DNA of 11,880 bases from DATAYF01 sp036272735 (lineage in GTDB: Bacteria; Chloroflexota; Ktedonobacteria; Ktedonobacterales; Ktedonobacteraceae). The DNA is taken from the NCBI GenBank assembly GCA_036272735.1, contig DATAYF010000486.1, positions 1 to 11,880 of the forward strand. Reading direction: 5' to 3'. Positions 1 to 5,708 of the stretch are shown piece by piece. The translations under genes were made by a program, and so were the position numbers. How positions within the stretch are numbered: the first letter of the stretch is position 1; every line of letters starts with the position of its first letter. The notes beneath the pieces were generated by a model. The model saw nothing but the letters and a program-made list of their open reading frames with translations. It did no database searches and was not told where the DNA came from.

Positions 1-11
1 CTAGTACAAAA

Positions 12-48
12 TGCCAGCTTTGTTGGCAGCTATACGTAGCTGTGCTAC
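12..48 (+). promoter_or_regulatory. Two short inverted repeats over the promoter of the first response regulator (possible operators)
   Basis: Two dyads overlap the promoter elements. TGCCA (12-16) and TGGCA (24-28) are separated by 7 bases and cover the -35 box. GTAGC (36-40) and GCTAC (44-48) are separated by 3 bases and run into the -10 box. A repressor bound at either dyad would block polymerase. Arms of 5 bp can arise by chance, so an operator role is inference only. Confidence 0.25.
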
Positions 49-51
49 AAT
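23..51 (+). promoter_or_regulatory. Sigma-70-type promoter of the first response regulator
   Basis: TTGGCA at 23-28 matches the -35 consensus at five of six bases. TACAAT at 46-51 matches the -10 consensus at five of six bases. The spacer is exactly 17 bp, and a TG at 43-44 gives an extended -10. Transcription would begin near base 58 and leave a leader of about 65 nt before the start codon at 123. This is the best promoter match I found in the window. Confidence 0.6.
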
Positions 52-122
52 ACGAAAAATGTAATATACCTCTAGATATCTGTAACCAGTACGTCAAGCA
101 GGAATTTTTTTAAAGGCAGCTC

Positions 123-563
123 ATGAGTAGCGAAAATGTCACAAAGCGAGTATTGGTGATCGACGATAACCCAACTATTGTAGAGCTTATCAAATACGCG
201 GTCAATTTACAAGGCGAATACCAGGTTACGGTGGCCTACGATGGTGTAGAAGGACTAGAGCATATTTATGCCGATACTCCCGATTGCGTCATTATTGATG
301 TGAAGATGCCACGCATGGATGGCTATCAATTGGTGCGCTGCTTGCGTGGTGATGCGAGTACAGCGAATATCCCATTGATCATTCTCAGTGCCATGACGCG
401 CGCTGACGATCAAATCGCTGGCATGCTCTCGGGGGCCGACGCCTATCTGACCAAGCCATTTAAACCAACGGCATTACATGCCGCCATCGAGCGCGTGTTG
501 CGTGTCACTCCTTCTGAGCGCCAGCAACGTAGCGAATTGTGGGGACAACCTCAATCTGATTAA
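123..563 (+). CDS. Single-domain response regulator (CheY-like receiver), phosphorylation-competent
   Basis: A 146-residue cytoplasmic protein made almost wholly of one receiver domain (about residues 9-128) with a short polar tail. All canonical active-site positions are visible: the acidic pair D14-D15, the phospho-acceptor D59 in the IIDVKMP strand, the switch Ser S89 in ILSA, and K111 followed by a cis-Pro-type P112. It should accept phosphate from a histidine kinase. It has no DNA-binding or enzymatic output domain, so it must act through protein contacts or as a phosphorelay intermediate. The start is the ATG at 123, with a modest AAAGG Shine-Dalgarno about 7 nt upstream and a good promoter at 23-51. 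No kinase is encoded nearby, so its partner is unknown. A second receiver gene follows in the same direction after a palindromic repeat. Confidence 0.9.
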   Translation: MSSENVTKRVLVIDDNPTIVELIKYAVNLQGEYQVTVAYDGVEGLEHIYADTPDCVIIDVKMPRMDGYQLVRCLRGDASTANIPLIILSAMTRADDQIAGMLSGADAYLTKPFKPTALHAAIERVLRVTPSERQQRSELWGQPQSD

Positions 564-570
564 GACCATA

Positions 571-621
571 TTCCGAAAACCAACGCCACTGACGTGGCGT
601 TGGTTTTCGGAGAAGCAGTAA
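571..621 (+). repeat. Palindromic repeat family, copy 1 (perfect 17-bp hairpin)
   Basis: CCGAAAACCAACGCCAC (573-589) and its exact reverse complement (594-610) flank a TGAC loop. The family boundaries seen in all four copies are TTCCG on the left (571-575) and AGTAA on the right (617-621). It lies 7 nt after the stop of the first response regulator and 44 nt before the start of the second. There is no T-run after the stem, so it is a poor intrinsic terminator by itself, although it could protect or attenuate the transcript. Unlike copies 2-4 it lacks the inner GC-rich side hairpin, so it is a single rod. A weak CATAAT at 623-628 follows it. Confidence 0.75.
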
Positions 622-665
622 GCATAATAGTGCGTACCATCATTTTTGAAAAAGTATAAGAGCCA

Positions 666-1070
666 GTGGCAGTGCATAGGTTAACAATTCTCTTGGTGGA
701 TAGTAATGCAAAGGCACAGGAAAAAATCCGGCATGCGCTCGAACAGGAGTACGTGGTGCTGTGCGTTGCGTCCGTTGTCGACGCGAAAGCGTTATTGGCA
801 AAAGATGCCCCCGATATGGTCATTTCAGAAGTCGTGCTTGATCATGGGGAGGGTGGACTCGACCTCTGCCGTTATGTACGATCTCACGAAAGCCTGCATC
901 ATGTGCCCATTATGTTATTGACATCGCTTTCCACCCTGCAAGACAAAATCGCCGGTTTCGACGCGGGAACCGACGACTATGTGGTAAAACCATTTGATGC
1001 GCGCCATTTGCAGGCGCGCATTCGTTTGCTTGTACGTATTAAACGGCTCGAAAGCCGCCTCAACGTCTGA
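666..1070 (+). CDS. Atypical receiver-only protein with Glu in place of the phospho-acceptor Asp (pseudo-receiver)
   Basis: A 134-residue protein covering one receiver domain (about residues 5-125). The alternating hydrophobic strands, the switch Thr T86 in MLLTS, the FDAGTDDY segment (residues 98-105) and the K108-P109 pair identify the fold. Two active-site positions are altered. The usual acidic pair reads D12-S13. The phospho-acceptor position after PDMVIS is E55, where an Asp is expected. Known receivers with Asp-to-Glu changes are often locked in an active-like state or act independently of phosphate, so constitutive signalling is a reasonable inference. The start is a GTG at 666 without a strong Shine-Dalgarno; a second in-frame GTG at 672 is possible. 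The gene follows the first receiver and ends 5 bp from the convergent oppF stop. Its partner is unknown. Confidence 0.85.
   Translation: MAVHRLTILLVDSNAKAQEKIRHALEQEYVVLCVASVVDAKALLAKDAPDMVISEVVLDHGEGGLDLCRYVRSHESLHHVPIMLLTSLSTLQDKIAGFDAGTDDYVVKPFDARHLQARIRLLVRIKRLESRLNV
1044..1057 (-). terminator. Weak terminator-like hairpin for the opp operon, inside the second receiver gene
   Basis: Read on the minus strand, CGGCT and AGCCG enclose a TTCG tetraloop, and GTTTAATA follows. The hairpin begins about 18 nt after the oppF stop codon. The stem is only 5 bp plus a G-T pair and the T-tract is short, so termination would be partial. The sequence also codes for the C-terminus of the receiver on the other strand. 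Confidence 0.3.
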
Positions 1071-1075
1071 GTTCG

Positions 1076-2083
1076 CTAGCCAGGGAAGTGGCAGGCCGCA
1101 AAGTGGTTGCTCTCCTTCGCTTCCAGTGGCGGGTTCACTTCGCGACAAATGGACTGCGCCTTCCAGCAGCGCGGGTGGAAATTACAGCCGCTTGGCGGAT
1201 TCACCGGGCTGGGCACATCACCTTCCAGGATGATACGTTTGCGGCGCGACTCGATGGTGGGATCAGGCACCGGCACCGCCGAAAGCAATGCTTGTGTGTA
1301 CGGGTGTAGCGGCGTTTGATACAGCCTCTCACTGTCTGCTAACTCGACAATACGCCCAAGATACATCACGGCAACGCGGTTGCTGATGTGTTTGACCACC
1401 GAAAGGTTGTGGGCCACAAACAGATACGTGAGACCAAACTGGCCCTGCAAGTCTTGTAGCAGGTTCAGTACCTGTGCCTGAATGGAAACGTCGAGCGCCG
1501 ATACCGGCTCGTCTGCTACAATGAACGAGGGGTGTAGCGCTAACGCACGCGCGATACCGATGCGCTGGCGTTGACCACCACTAAACTCGTGGGCGAAACG
1601 GTTTATGTAATACGGATTAAGCCCCACCGTTTGCAGCAGACTCGCTACCTCTTCGCGGATTTGCTTCGAGTTTCCATGATGGAAGTTTTCCAGTGGTTCG
1701 GACACAATCTGACCGACCGTGTAGCGTGGATCAAGTGAGCTAAAGGGGTCCTGGAAGATCATCTGCATCGCGGAGCGCTTCTTACGCACCTCTTCTTTGG
1801 GCAGTTTGGTTAGTTCCACACCGTCCATTTTTACGCTACCCGCCGTTGGCTTGATCAATTGCAGGATGGCGCGACCCGTGGTGGACTTGCCGCAGCCGCT
1901 TTCTCCCACCAATCCCAGTGTCTCACCTTTCTTGACGAAAAGATCAACGCCATCAACGGCCTTCACGTTGGCAACGGTGCGGCCCAGGAACCCACCTTTA
2001 ATCGGGAAATGGACTTTGAGCCCTTTCACATCGATCAGCGTGCTTTCGGCTGTACTAGCCCTTTCAATATTTTGCTGTACCAT
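1076..2083 (-). CDS. oppF: Oligopeptide/dipeptide ABC transporter ATPase, OppF/DppF type
   Basis: A 335-residue cytoplasmic ATPase that pairs with OppD to power peptide uptake through OppB/OppC. Motifs in order: Walker A GESGCGKST (60-68), Q-loop Q111, signature FSGGQ (167-171), Walker B FIVADE (187-192) and the switch His H225. The C-terminal oligopeptide-transporter extension carries four cysteines (C300, C306, C313, C331), the arrangement linked to a 4Fe-4S cluster in related Dpp ATPases. The ATG at 2083 has a GAGGA Shine-Dalgarno overlapping the oppD stop codon. The gap to oppD is only 15 bp, so the two are co-translated or tightly coupled. Full length and intact. The substrate could be dipeptides or another solute of this transporter family; sequence alone does not decide. 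It is last in the operon and converges with the receiver gene. Confidence 0.92.
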   Translation of the reverse strand: MVQQNIERASTAESTLIDVKGLKVHFPIKGGFLGRTVANVKAVDGVDLFVKKGETLGLVGESGCGKSTTGRAILQLIKPTAGSVKMDGVELTKLPKEEVRKKRSAMQMIFQDPFSSLDPRYTVGQIVSEPLENFHHGNSKQIREEVASLLQTVGLNPYYINRFAHEFSGGQRQRIGIARALALHPSFIVADEPVSALDVSIQAQVLNLLQDLQGQFGLTYLFVAHNLSVVKHISNRVAVMYLGRIVELADSERLYQTPLHPYTQALLSAVPVPDPTIESRRKRIILEGDVPSPVNPPSGCNFHPRCWKAQSICREVNPPLEAKESNHFAACHFPG

Positions 2084-2098
2084 AATGTTTTGCTTCCT

Positions 2099-3073
2099 CT
2101 AATTTGGATAAAAACAGGCGGTAATTTGGTTCCCTCGGCCGACTGGTTTCAGTTCTGGCTTCTCCTGGCGGCACCTTGGCTGAACCTTAGGACAACGGGC
2201 CGCGTAGGGACATCCCGTGGGGGGGTTGATGAGGTCGGGTGGCTGGCCTGCAATCGGCGTCAGTCTCGATCCACGGCTTTCGGTGAGGCGTTGGATAGAT
2301 TGCAGTAGTCCAACGGTATAGGGATGGGCAGGGGTTTCAAAAATCTGTTTGACCGGTGCCGCTTCGATGATATTGCCAGCGTACATGACGTTGACATTCT
2401 GGCAGGTGCCCGCGACGACGCCAAGATCGTGGGTGATCAGCATCACTGAGGTGCCGAACTCCTGTGAAAGGCCTTTCATCAGCTCAAGAACCTGGGCCTG
2501 AATGGTCACGTCGAGCGCGGTGGTCGGTTCATCAGCGATCAGCAATTGCGGGTTACAGGCCAGGGCGATCGCGATCATCACGCGCTGGCGCATGCCACCA
2601 CTGAACTCGTGCGGGTAGTTTTTGACGCGGCGTTTCGCATCTGGGATGCGCACGAGATCGAGCATTTCGGTGGCGCGTCTCCATGCCTGGTCTTCGCTGA
2701 TATCTTTGCGGTGGCGTTTGACCGTCTCTTTAATCTGGAAGCCCACGCTAAAAACGGGGTTGAGCGAGGTCATGGGATCCTGGAAGATCATCGAGATCTT
2801 ACTTCCGCGCAGATCGGTCATCTCCTCCTGGTTCTTTTCCATAATATTGTCCCCATTAAAAATGACCTCGCCGTTGGTGATTTTTCCGGGGGGGCTGATC
2901 AGGCGCATGATCGAGAGCGCTGAGACACTTTTCCCACAACCACTTTCACCGACGACGCCCAGCGTTTCACCCGCTTTCATGCTAAATGAAATGTCATTGA
3001 CCGCTTGAACAACTCCATTTCTGGTAAAAAAGCGGGTTTCAAGATTATTTACTTCCAGCAAGTTTGCTGCCAT
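2099..3073 (-). CDS. oppD: Oligopeptide/dipeptide ABC transporter ATPase, OppD/DppD type
   Basis: A 324-residue ATPase, the other half of the nucleotide-binding heterodimer. Motifs: Walker A GESGCGKSV (42-50), Q98, signature FSGGM (157-161), Walker B LLIADE (177-182) and H215. The signature ends in Met where OppF has Gln, as is usual for OppD. The C-terminal peptide-transporter domain has cysteines C288, C294, C301 and C320, with C-x5-C-x6-C spacing as in the OppF neighbour, again suggesting an Fe-S site. The ATG at 3073 is preceded by GGAGA. The gene stands 99 bp after oppC, and palindromic repeat copy 2 occupies most of that gap. The other operon gaps are only 12-15 bp. Full length, no lesions seen. 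Confidence 0.92.
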   Translation of the reverse strand: MAANLLEVNNLETRFFTRNGVVQAVNDISFSMKAGETLGVVGESGCGKSVSALSIMRLISPPGKITNGEVIFNGDNIMEKNQEEMTDLRGSKISMIFQDPMTSLNPVFSVGFQIKETVKRHRKDISEDQAWRRATEMLDLVRIPDAKRRVKNYPHEFSGGMRQRVMIAIALACNPQLLIADEPTTALDVTIQAQVLELMKGLSQEFGTSVMLITHDLGVVAGTCQNVNVMYAGNIIEAAPVKQIFETPAHPYTVGLLQSIQRLTESRGSRLTPIAGQPPDLINPPTGCPYAARCPKVQPRCRQEKPELKPVGRGNQITACFYPN

Positions 3074-3099
3074 AGAACTTTTTCTCCGCTAAGTCTTTA

Positions 3100-3172
3100 T
3101 TCCGCCAACCAACGCCACTGCCGTGGCTAGCGCTACAAGTGCTGCGCGCTCAGGTTTTCGGATACGTAGTAA
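3100..3172 (-). repeat. Palindromic repeat family, copy 2, between oppC and oppD
   Basis: The left part, CCGCCAACCAACGCCAC, and the right part, AGGTTTTCGG, match the other copies, with the family ends TTCCG at 3100-3104 and AGTAA at 3168-3172. On the mRNA (minus) strand it can form an imperfect outer stem, an AGCGC/GCGCT side hairpin with a 12-nt loop, and a GCCAC/GTGGC side hairpin with a 4-nt loop. It abuts the oppC stop codon and ends 26 nt before the oppD ATG. It therefore lies inside the presumed operon transcript and could influence processing, stability or translation between permease and ATPase cistrons. Confidence 0.7.
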
Positions 3173-4246
3173 CTAGCCATTGGCTCTAGGATCGAATGCG
3201 TCGCGTAGCCCGTCACCAATGAACGAGAGCACAACGACGATAATGGTTAATACGAAAGCTGGTAGGAGGGCTTCCCAGGGGTGGACACTAACTACGTTAG
3301 CAGCATCTGAAATCATCAAACCAAGGCTGGCACCAGGTGCCTGGACGCCAAGTCCGAGGAAGCTCAAGCCTGCTTCAGCGACGATGGTTGTGGCAACATC
3401 AAACGAGACTGTCACAATAATGATGCCCAGCAGATTTGGTAAAATGTGGCTTGTCAAGATGCGCCAATCTCGCGCTCCCGAGGTCTTGGCGGCTTCGATA
3501 AATTGCTGCTCTCGAAGCTGTAACACCTGCCCGCGTACCAGGCGTGCCATGAATGGCCATCCCACAACGGCCAGTGTAAGTCCAACCAGCACCAGGCGCG
3601 AGTTGCCACCACCGAAGAGCGGTATATGACCAAAGATGCTATCCGCCGATGACCCGAAGATACCGGCCACCAGGATCGTGAAGAGCAGACCAGGGAAGGC
3701 GTAGATGATATCGGTGAAGCGCGCCAGAAATTGATCGATCCAGCCACCATAATAGCCCGCCAGGATGCCGATACTGATACCCAGCAGGTCCTGAATGACT
3801 TCTACCATTACAGCAACCATCAGGGAGACGCGTAAGCCTTGCATCAAGCGGGCCAGCAGATCACGCCCAATCGCATCCGTGCCCAACCAGTACATCCCGT
3901 TGGGTCCTTCGTCTTGCCGGTTTAGCTCCTGGTGCCCAAAATCATGATATTGAGCCGGTCCTATCGCACCGTTGTCATGGCTGTTATAGGCTCCGCCAAT
4001 GTGGATATAAATCAGCGGCCCGATGATCGCGATGACGATGATCGCAACCATGATGCCCAGGCTAATCATGGCTCTTTTATCGCGTCGAAATGCACGCAAA
4101 GAATCTCTAAATGGTGTGGAAATTTCTGCCTCTTTATTCGGCTCAGTCCCCGGTGTTGTCCCCTGAAAGTCGCTGGCAATTTCTCCCATCATGGGCGTAG
4201 GAGCAGCCATACCAGGAGAGGCAAGGTTTTTGTCTTTTGTATCCAT
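3173..4246 (-). CDS. oppC: Oligopeptide ABC transporter permease, OppC/DppC type
   Basis: A 357-residue inner permease subunit. A polar N-terminal tail of about 58 residues precedes the first membrane segment (about 60-81). It is rich in Pro, Met and acidic residues, and longer than in typical OppC proteins of about 300 residues. The extracellular loop ends in the family motif LGTDAIGRD (121-129). The binding-protein-dependent permease domain follows, with the EAA loop starting EAAKTSGA (251-258), which docks on the ATPases. LSFLGLG (294-300) and the C-terminal GDGLRDAFDPR (344-354) are family hallmarks. The ATG at 4246 has an AGGAGA Shine-Dalgarno overlapping the oppB stop codon. Only 12 bp separate the two permease genes, so translational coupling is likely. 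Confidence 0.92.
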   Translation of the reverse strand: MDTKDKNLASPGMAAPTPMMGEIASDFQGTTPGTEPNKEAEISTPFRDSLRAFRRDKRAMISLGIMVAIIVIAIIGPLIYIHIGGAYNSHDNGAIGPAQYHDFGHQELNRQDEGPNGMYWLGTDAIGRDLLARLMQGLRVSLMVAVMVEVIQDLLGISIGILAGYYGGWIDQFLARFTDIIYAFPGLLFTILVAGIFGSSADSIFGHIPLFGGGNSRLVLVGLTLAVVGWPFMARLVRGQVLQLREQQFIEAAKTSGARDWRILTSHILPNLLGIIIVTVSFDVATTIVAEAGLSFLGLGVQAPGASLGLMISDAANVVSVHPWEALLPAFVLTIIVVVLSFIGDGLRDAFDPRANG

Positions 4247-4258
4247 CGTATCTGTCTC

Positions 4259-5218
4259 CTAACTATTCTTGATGCGGGGATCAACCACCGTATAGAGTAT
4301 GTCCGATATTAGGTTGCCGAGCACCACTGCAATGGCTGCGATCACGACGGTCGCTTGAATAACCGGGTAGTCACGGTTATTAATGGCCGCGATTGCTTGT
4401 GAGCCAATGCCTGGGATGTTGAAGATCTGCTCGATGAAAAAGACGCCGGTTACCAACGTTGCCAGCGAGAGACCGAAGATGGTCACGAGAGGAATCAAGG
4501 CGTTGCGTAGCGCGTGGCGATAGATCACGATGTTTTCGCGCAAGCCTTTCGCGCGTGCGGTACGTACATAATCCTGACGCAGCACCTCCAGCATACTATT
4601 GCGCGTGTAGCGAGCGATACTGGCGATACCAGCGAACGCGAAGATCAAGATTGGTCCTAGCTTGTACTGAATATCCGAAAGGCTGTACGACCAGACGTTG
4701 CCCCAGCCAGCGACGGGCCAGCCAAAACCAATGGAGCTGTGGAGCGCGAGTATGATAACCTGGAAGTAAATGGCGAAGACGAAGACGGGAATGCCGTAGA
4801 AAATGAGCACGATACCCATGATCAGCGTATCCGCCCAGGTATTCGCTTTCAACGCGGAAACGATGCCCAGAGGAATACCGATGATAAAAGTCAGGACGAG
4901 ACCCCACAGACCCAACTCCGCCGAGGGGCCGATGGAGTTCTGAATGATGCTCCACACGCTCTCACCCTGATAGCCATAGGATAAACCAAAGTCGAGGTGA
5001 AGTAAACCGGTCACAAAATTGTAGTACTGTTGCCACCAGGGCAGGTCGAGCTTGTACTGATGTTTTAATTGCGCGTACAACGTAGGATTAAAATGGCTGC
5101 CTAAGAGCACTCTGATCGGGTCACCTGGTGCGAAATACCCCATAATAAACGTGATAAAGGTGACGCAAAGGAGAACGAATATCAGCCCTATTAACCTTTT
5201 CACGAGGAACTGAAGCAT
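4259..5218 (-). CDS. oppB: Oligopeptide ABC transporter permease, OppB/DppB type
   Basis: A 319-residue permease and the first gene of the four-gene operon. The N-terminal LVKRLIGLIFVLL membrane segment leads into the family motif PGDP (31-34). Further membrane segments lie near residues 100-120, 133-157, 189-203, 241-263 and 287-309. The EAA-type cytoplasmic loop is near 219-243 (RTARAKGL start). IPGIG (268-272), RDYP (282-285) and the terminal VDPRI (312-316) are typical of OppB. The ATG at 5218 has an AAGGGG Shine-Dalgarno about 6 nt upstream. It forms the translocation channel with OppC. The operon promoter should lie in the noncoding DNA between 5219 and 5478, but I could not identify a convincing -35/-10 pair. 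Confidence 0.92.
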   Translation of the reverse strand: MLQFLVKRLIGLIFVLLCVTFITFIMGYFAPGDPIRVLLGSHFNPTLYAQLKHQYKLDLPWWQQYYNFVTGLLHLDFGLSYGYQGESVWSIIQNSIGPSAELGLWGLVLTFIIGIPLGIVSALKANTWADTLIMGIVLIFYGIPVFVFAIYFQVIILALHSSIGFGWPVAGWGNVWSYSLSDIQYKLGPILIFAFAGIASIARYTRNSMLEVLRQDYVRTARAKGLRENIVIYRHALRNALIPLVTIFGLSLATLVTGVFFIEQIFNIPGIGSQAIAAINNRDYPVIQATVVIAAIAVVLGNLISDILYTVVDPRIKNS

Positions 5219-5478
5219 GCTGTACCCCTTACTCTCTTCTTAGAGGCTATGGTCGGTGGCATACAAACCGTGTTGAGTGGCCGTTTGCACAGTGTCCATA
5301 CCTTTTCTTGTGTTGTGTTGGTTATGTTATCCATGAGATAACGCCTCTACGTAGACAATCTATACGTTTTTGGCTACAGAGACGATGAGCTAAATACTTG
5401 TGTGTATTGTATGGGAGGTGCACAATGATGTCAAGGCAAATGCTTTTTTACTTAATCAATAGACTCAGCCTTTATATC
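5219..5478. other. Noncoding leader/promoter region of the oppBCDF operon
   Basis: About 260 bp without a convincing gene. It must contain the minus-strand control signals for oppB unless the operon is read from the upstream binding-protein gene, which is separated from it by a strong hairpin. I found no clear sigma-70 promoter on the minus strand; TATAGA near 5360-5365 has no matching -35. On the plus strand a GGAGG at 5414-5418 precedes a possible 24-codon ORF (5425-5499), which I do not accept as a gene. Confidence 0.4.
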
Positions 5479-5646
5479 GCATACATGAAGTGCCTGTAGG
5501 GACCGCTTTATCGTGTCCGCCGCACCCTGCCGATCAACGTGCCCAATGCTTGCAACGTTCCGGCTGCGATGCATGCTGGTCGGTGCTGTTGGCCGGACAC
5601 GATAAAGCGGTCTCTACAGGCATCCCAAGCACCTTTTCATGCATGC
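5479..5646. repeat. Nested inverted repeat (MITE-like) between binding protein 1 and oppB
   Basis: Inner arms of 29 bp at 5491-5519 and 5594-5622 are complementary at every position except one G-T pair, and they enclose 74 bp. Outside them a second arm pair, GCATACATGAA (5479-5489) and TTCATGCATGC (5636-5646), matches at 10 of 11 positions. It is offset by an extra 12-13 bases on the right. The central 74 bp also contains small dyads such as AACGTT and ATGCAT. The size and terminal repeats fit a non-autonomous miniature element or a large cruciform. I see no target-site duplication and no transposase. Confidence 0.65.
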
Positions 5647-5697
5647 CTATAGTAAAGAGTAGGAACAGCGACCGCTGTTCCTACTCTTTACTATAGG
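5646..5697 (-). terminator. Perfect 25-bp hairpin after binding protein 1
   Basis: Bases 5646-5670 and 5673-5697 are exact reverse complements with only AC between them. The structure starts 11 nt downstream of the binding-protein 1 stop codon on the minus strand. A stem this long should protect the 3' end of the mRNA and probably stop or stall polymerase in both directions. There is no classic U-tract, so factor-independent termination is not certain. Confidence 0.6.
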
Positions 5698-5708
5698 TCG
5701 TCTAACTA

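Noticed and set aside
573..610. Copy 1 hairpin as an ordinary intrinsic terminator of the first receiver
   Set aside because: No U-tract follows the stem on the plus strand, and the same element occurs upstream of genes elsewhere, so it is better treated as a repeat family member.
1859..2308. Plus-strand frame of 149 codons across the oppF-oppD junction
   Set aside because: Antisense to two intact ATPase genes with all catalytic motifs; no independent support.
5425..5499. Possible 24-codon ORF with a good GGAGG ribosome site (MMSRQMLFYLINRLSLYIAY...)
   Set aside because: Spacing is good but the peptide is short, has no homologue I recognise, runs opposite to oppB and ends inside the inverted repeat. 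I cannot separate it from chance.
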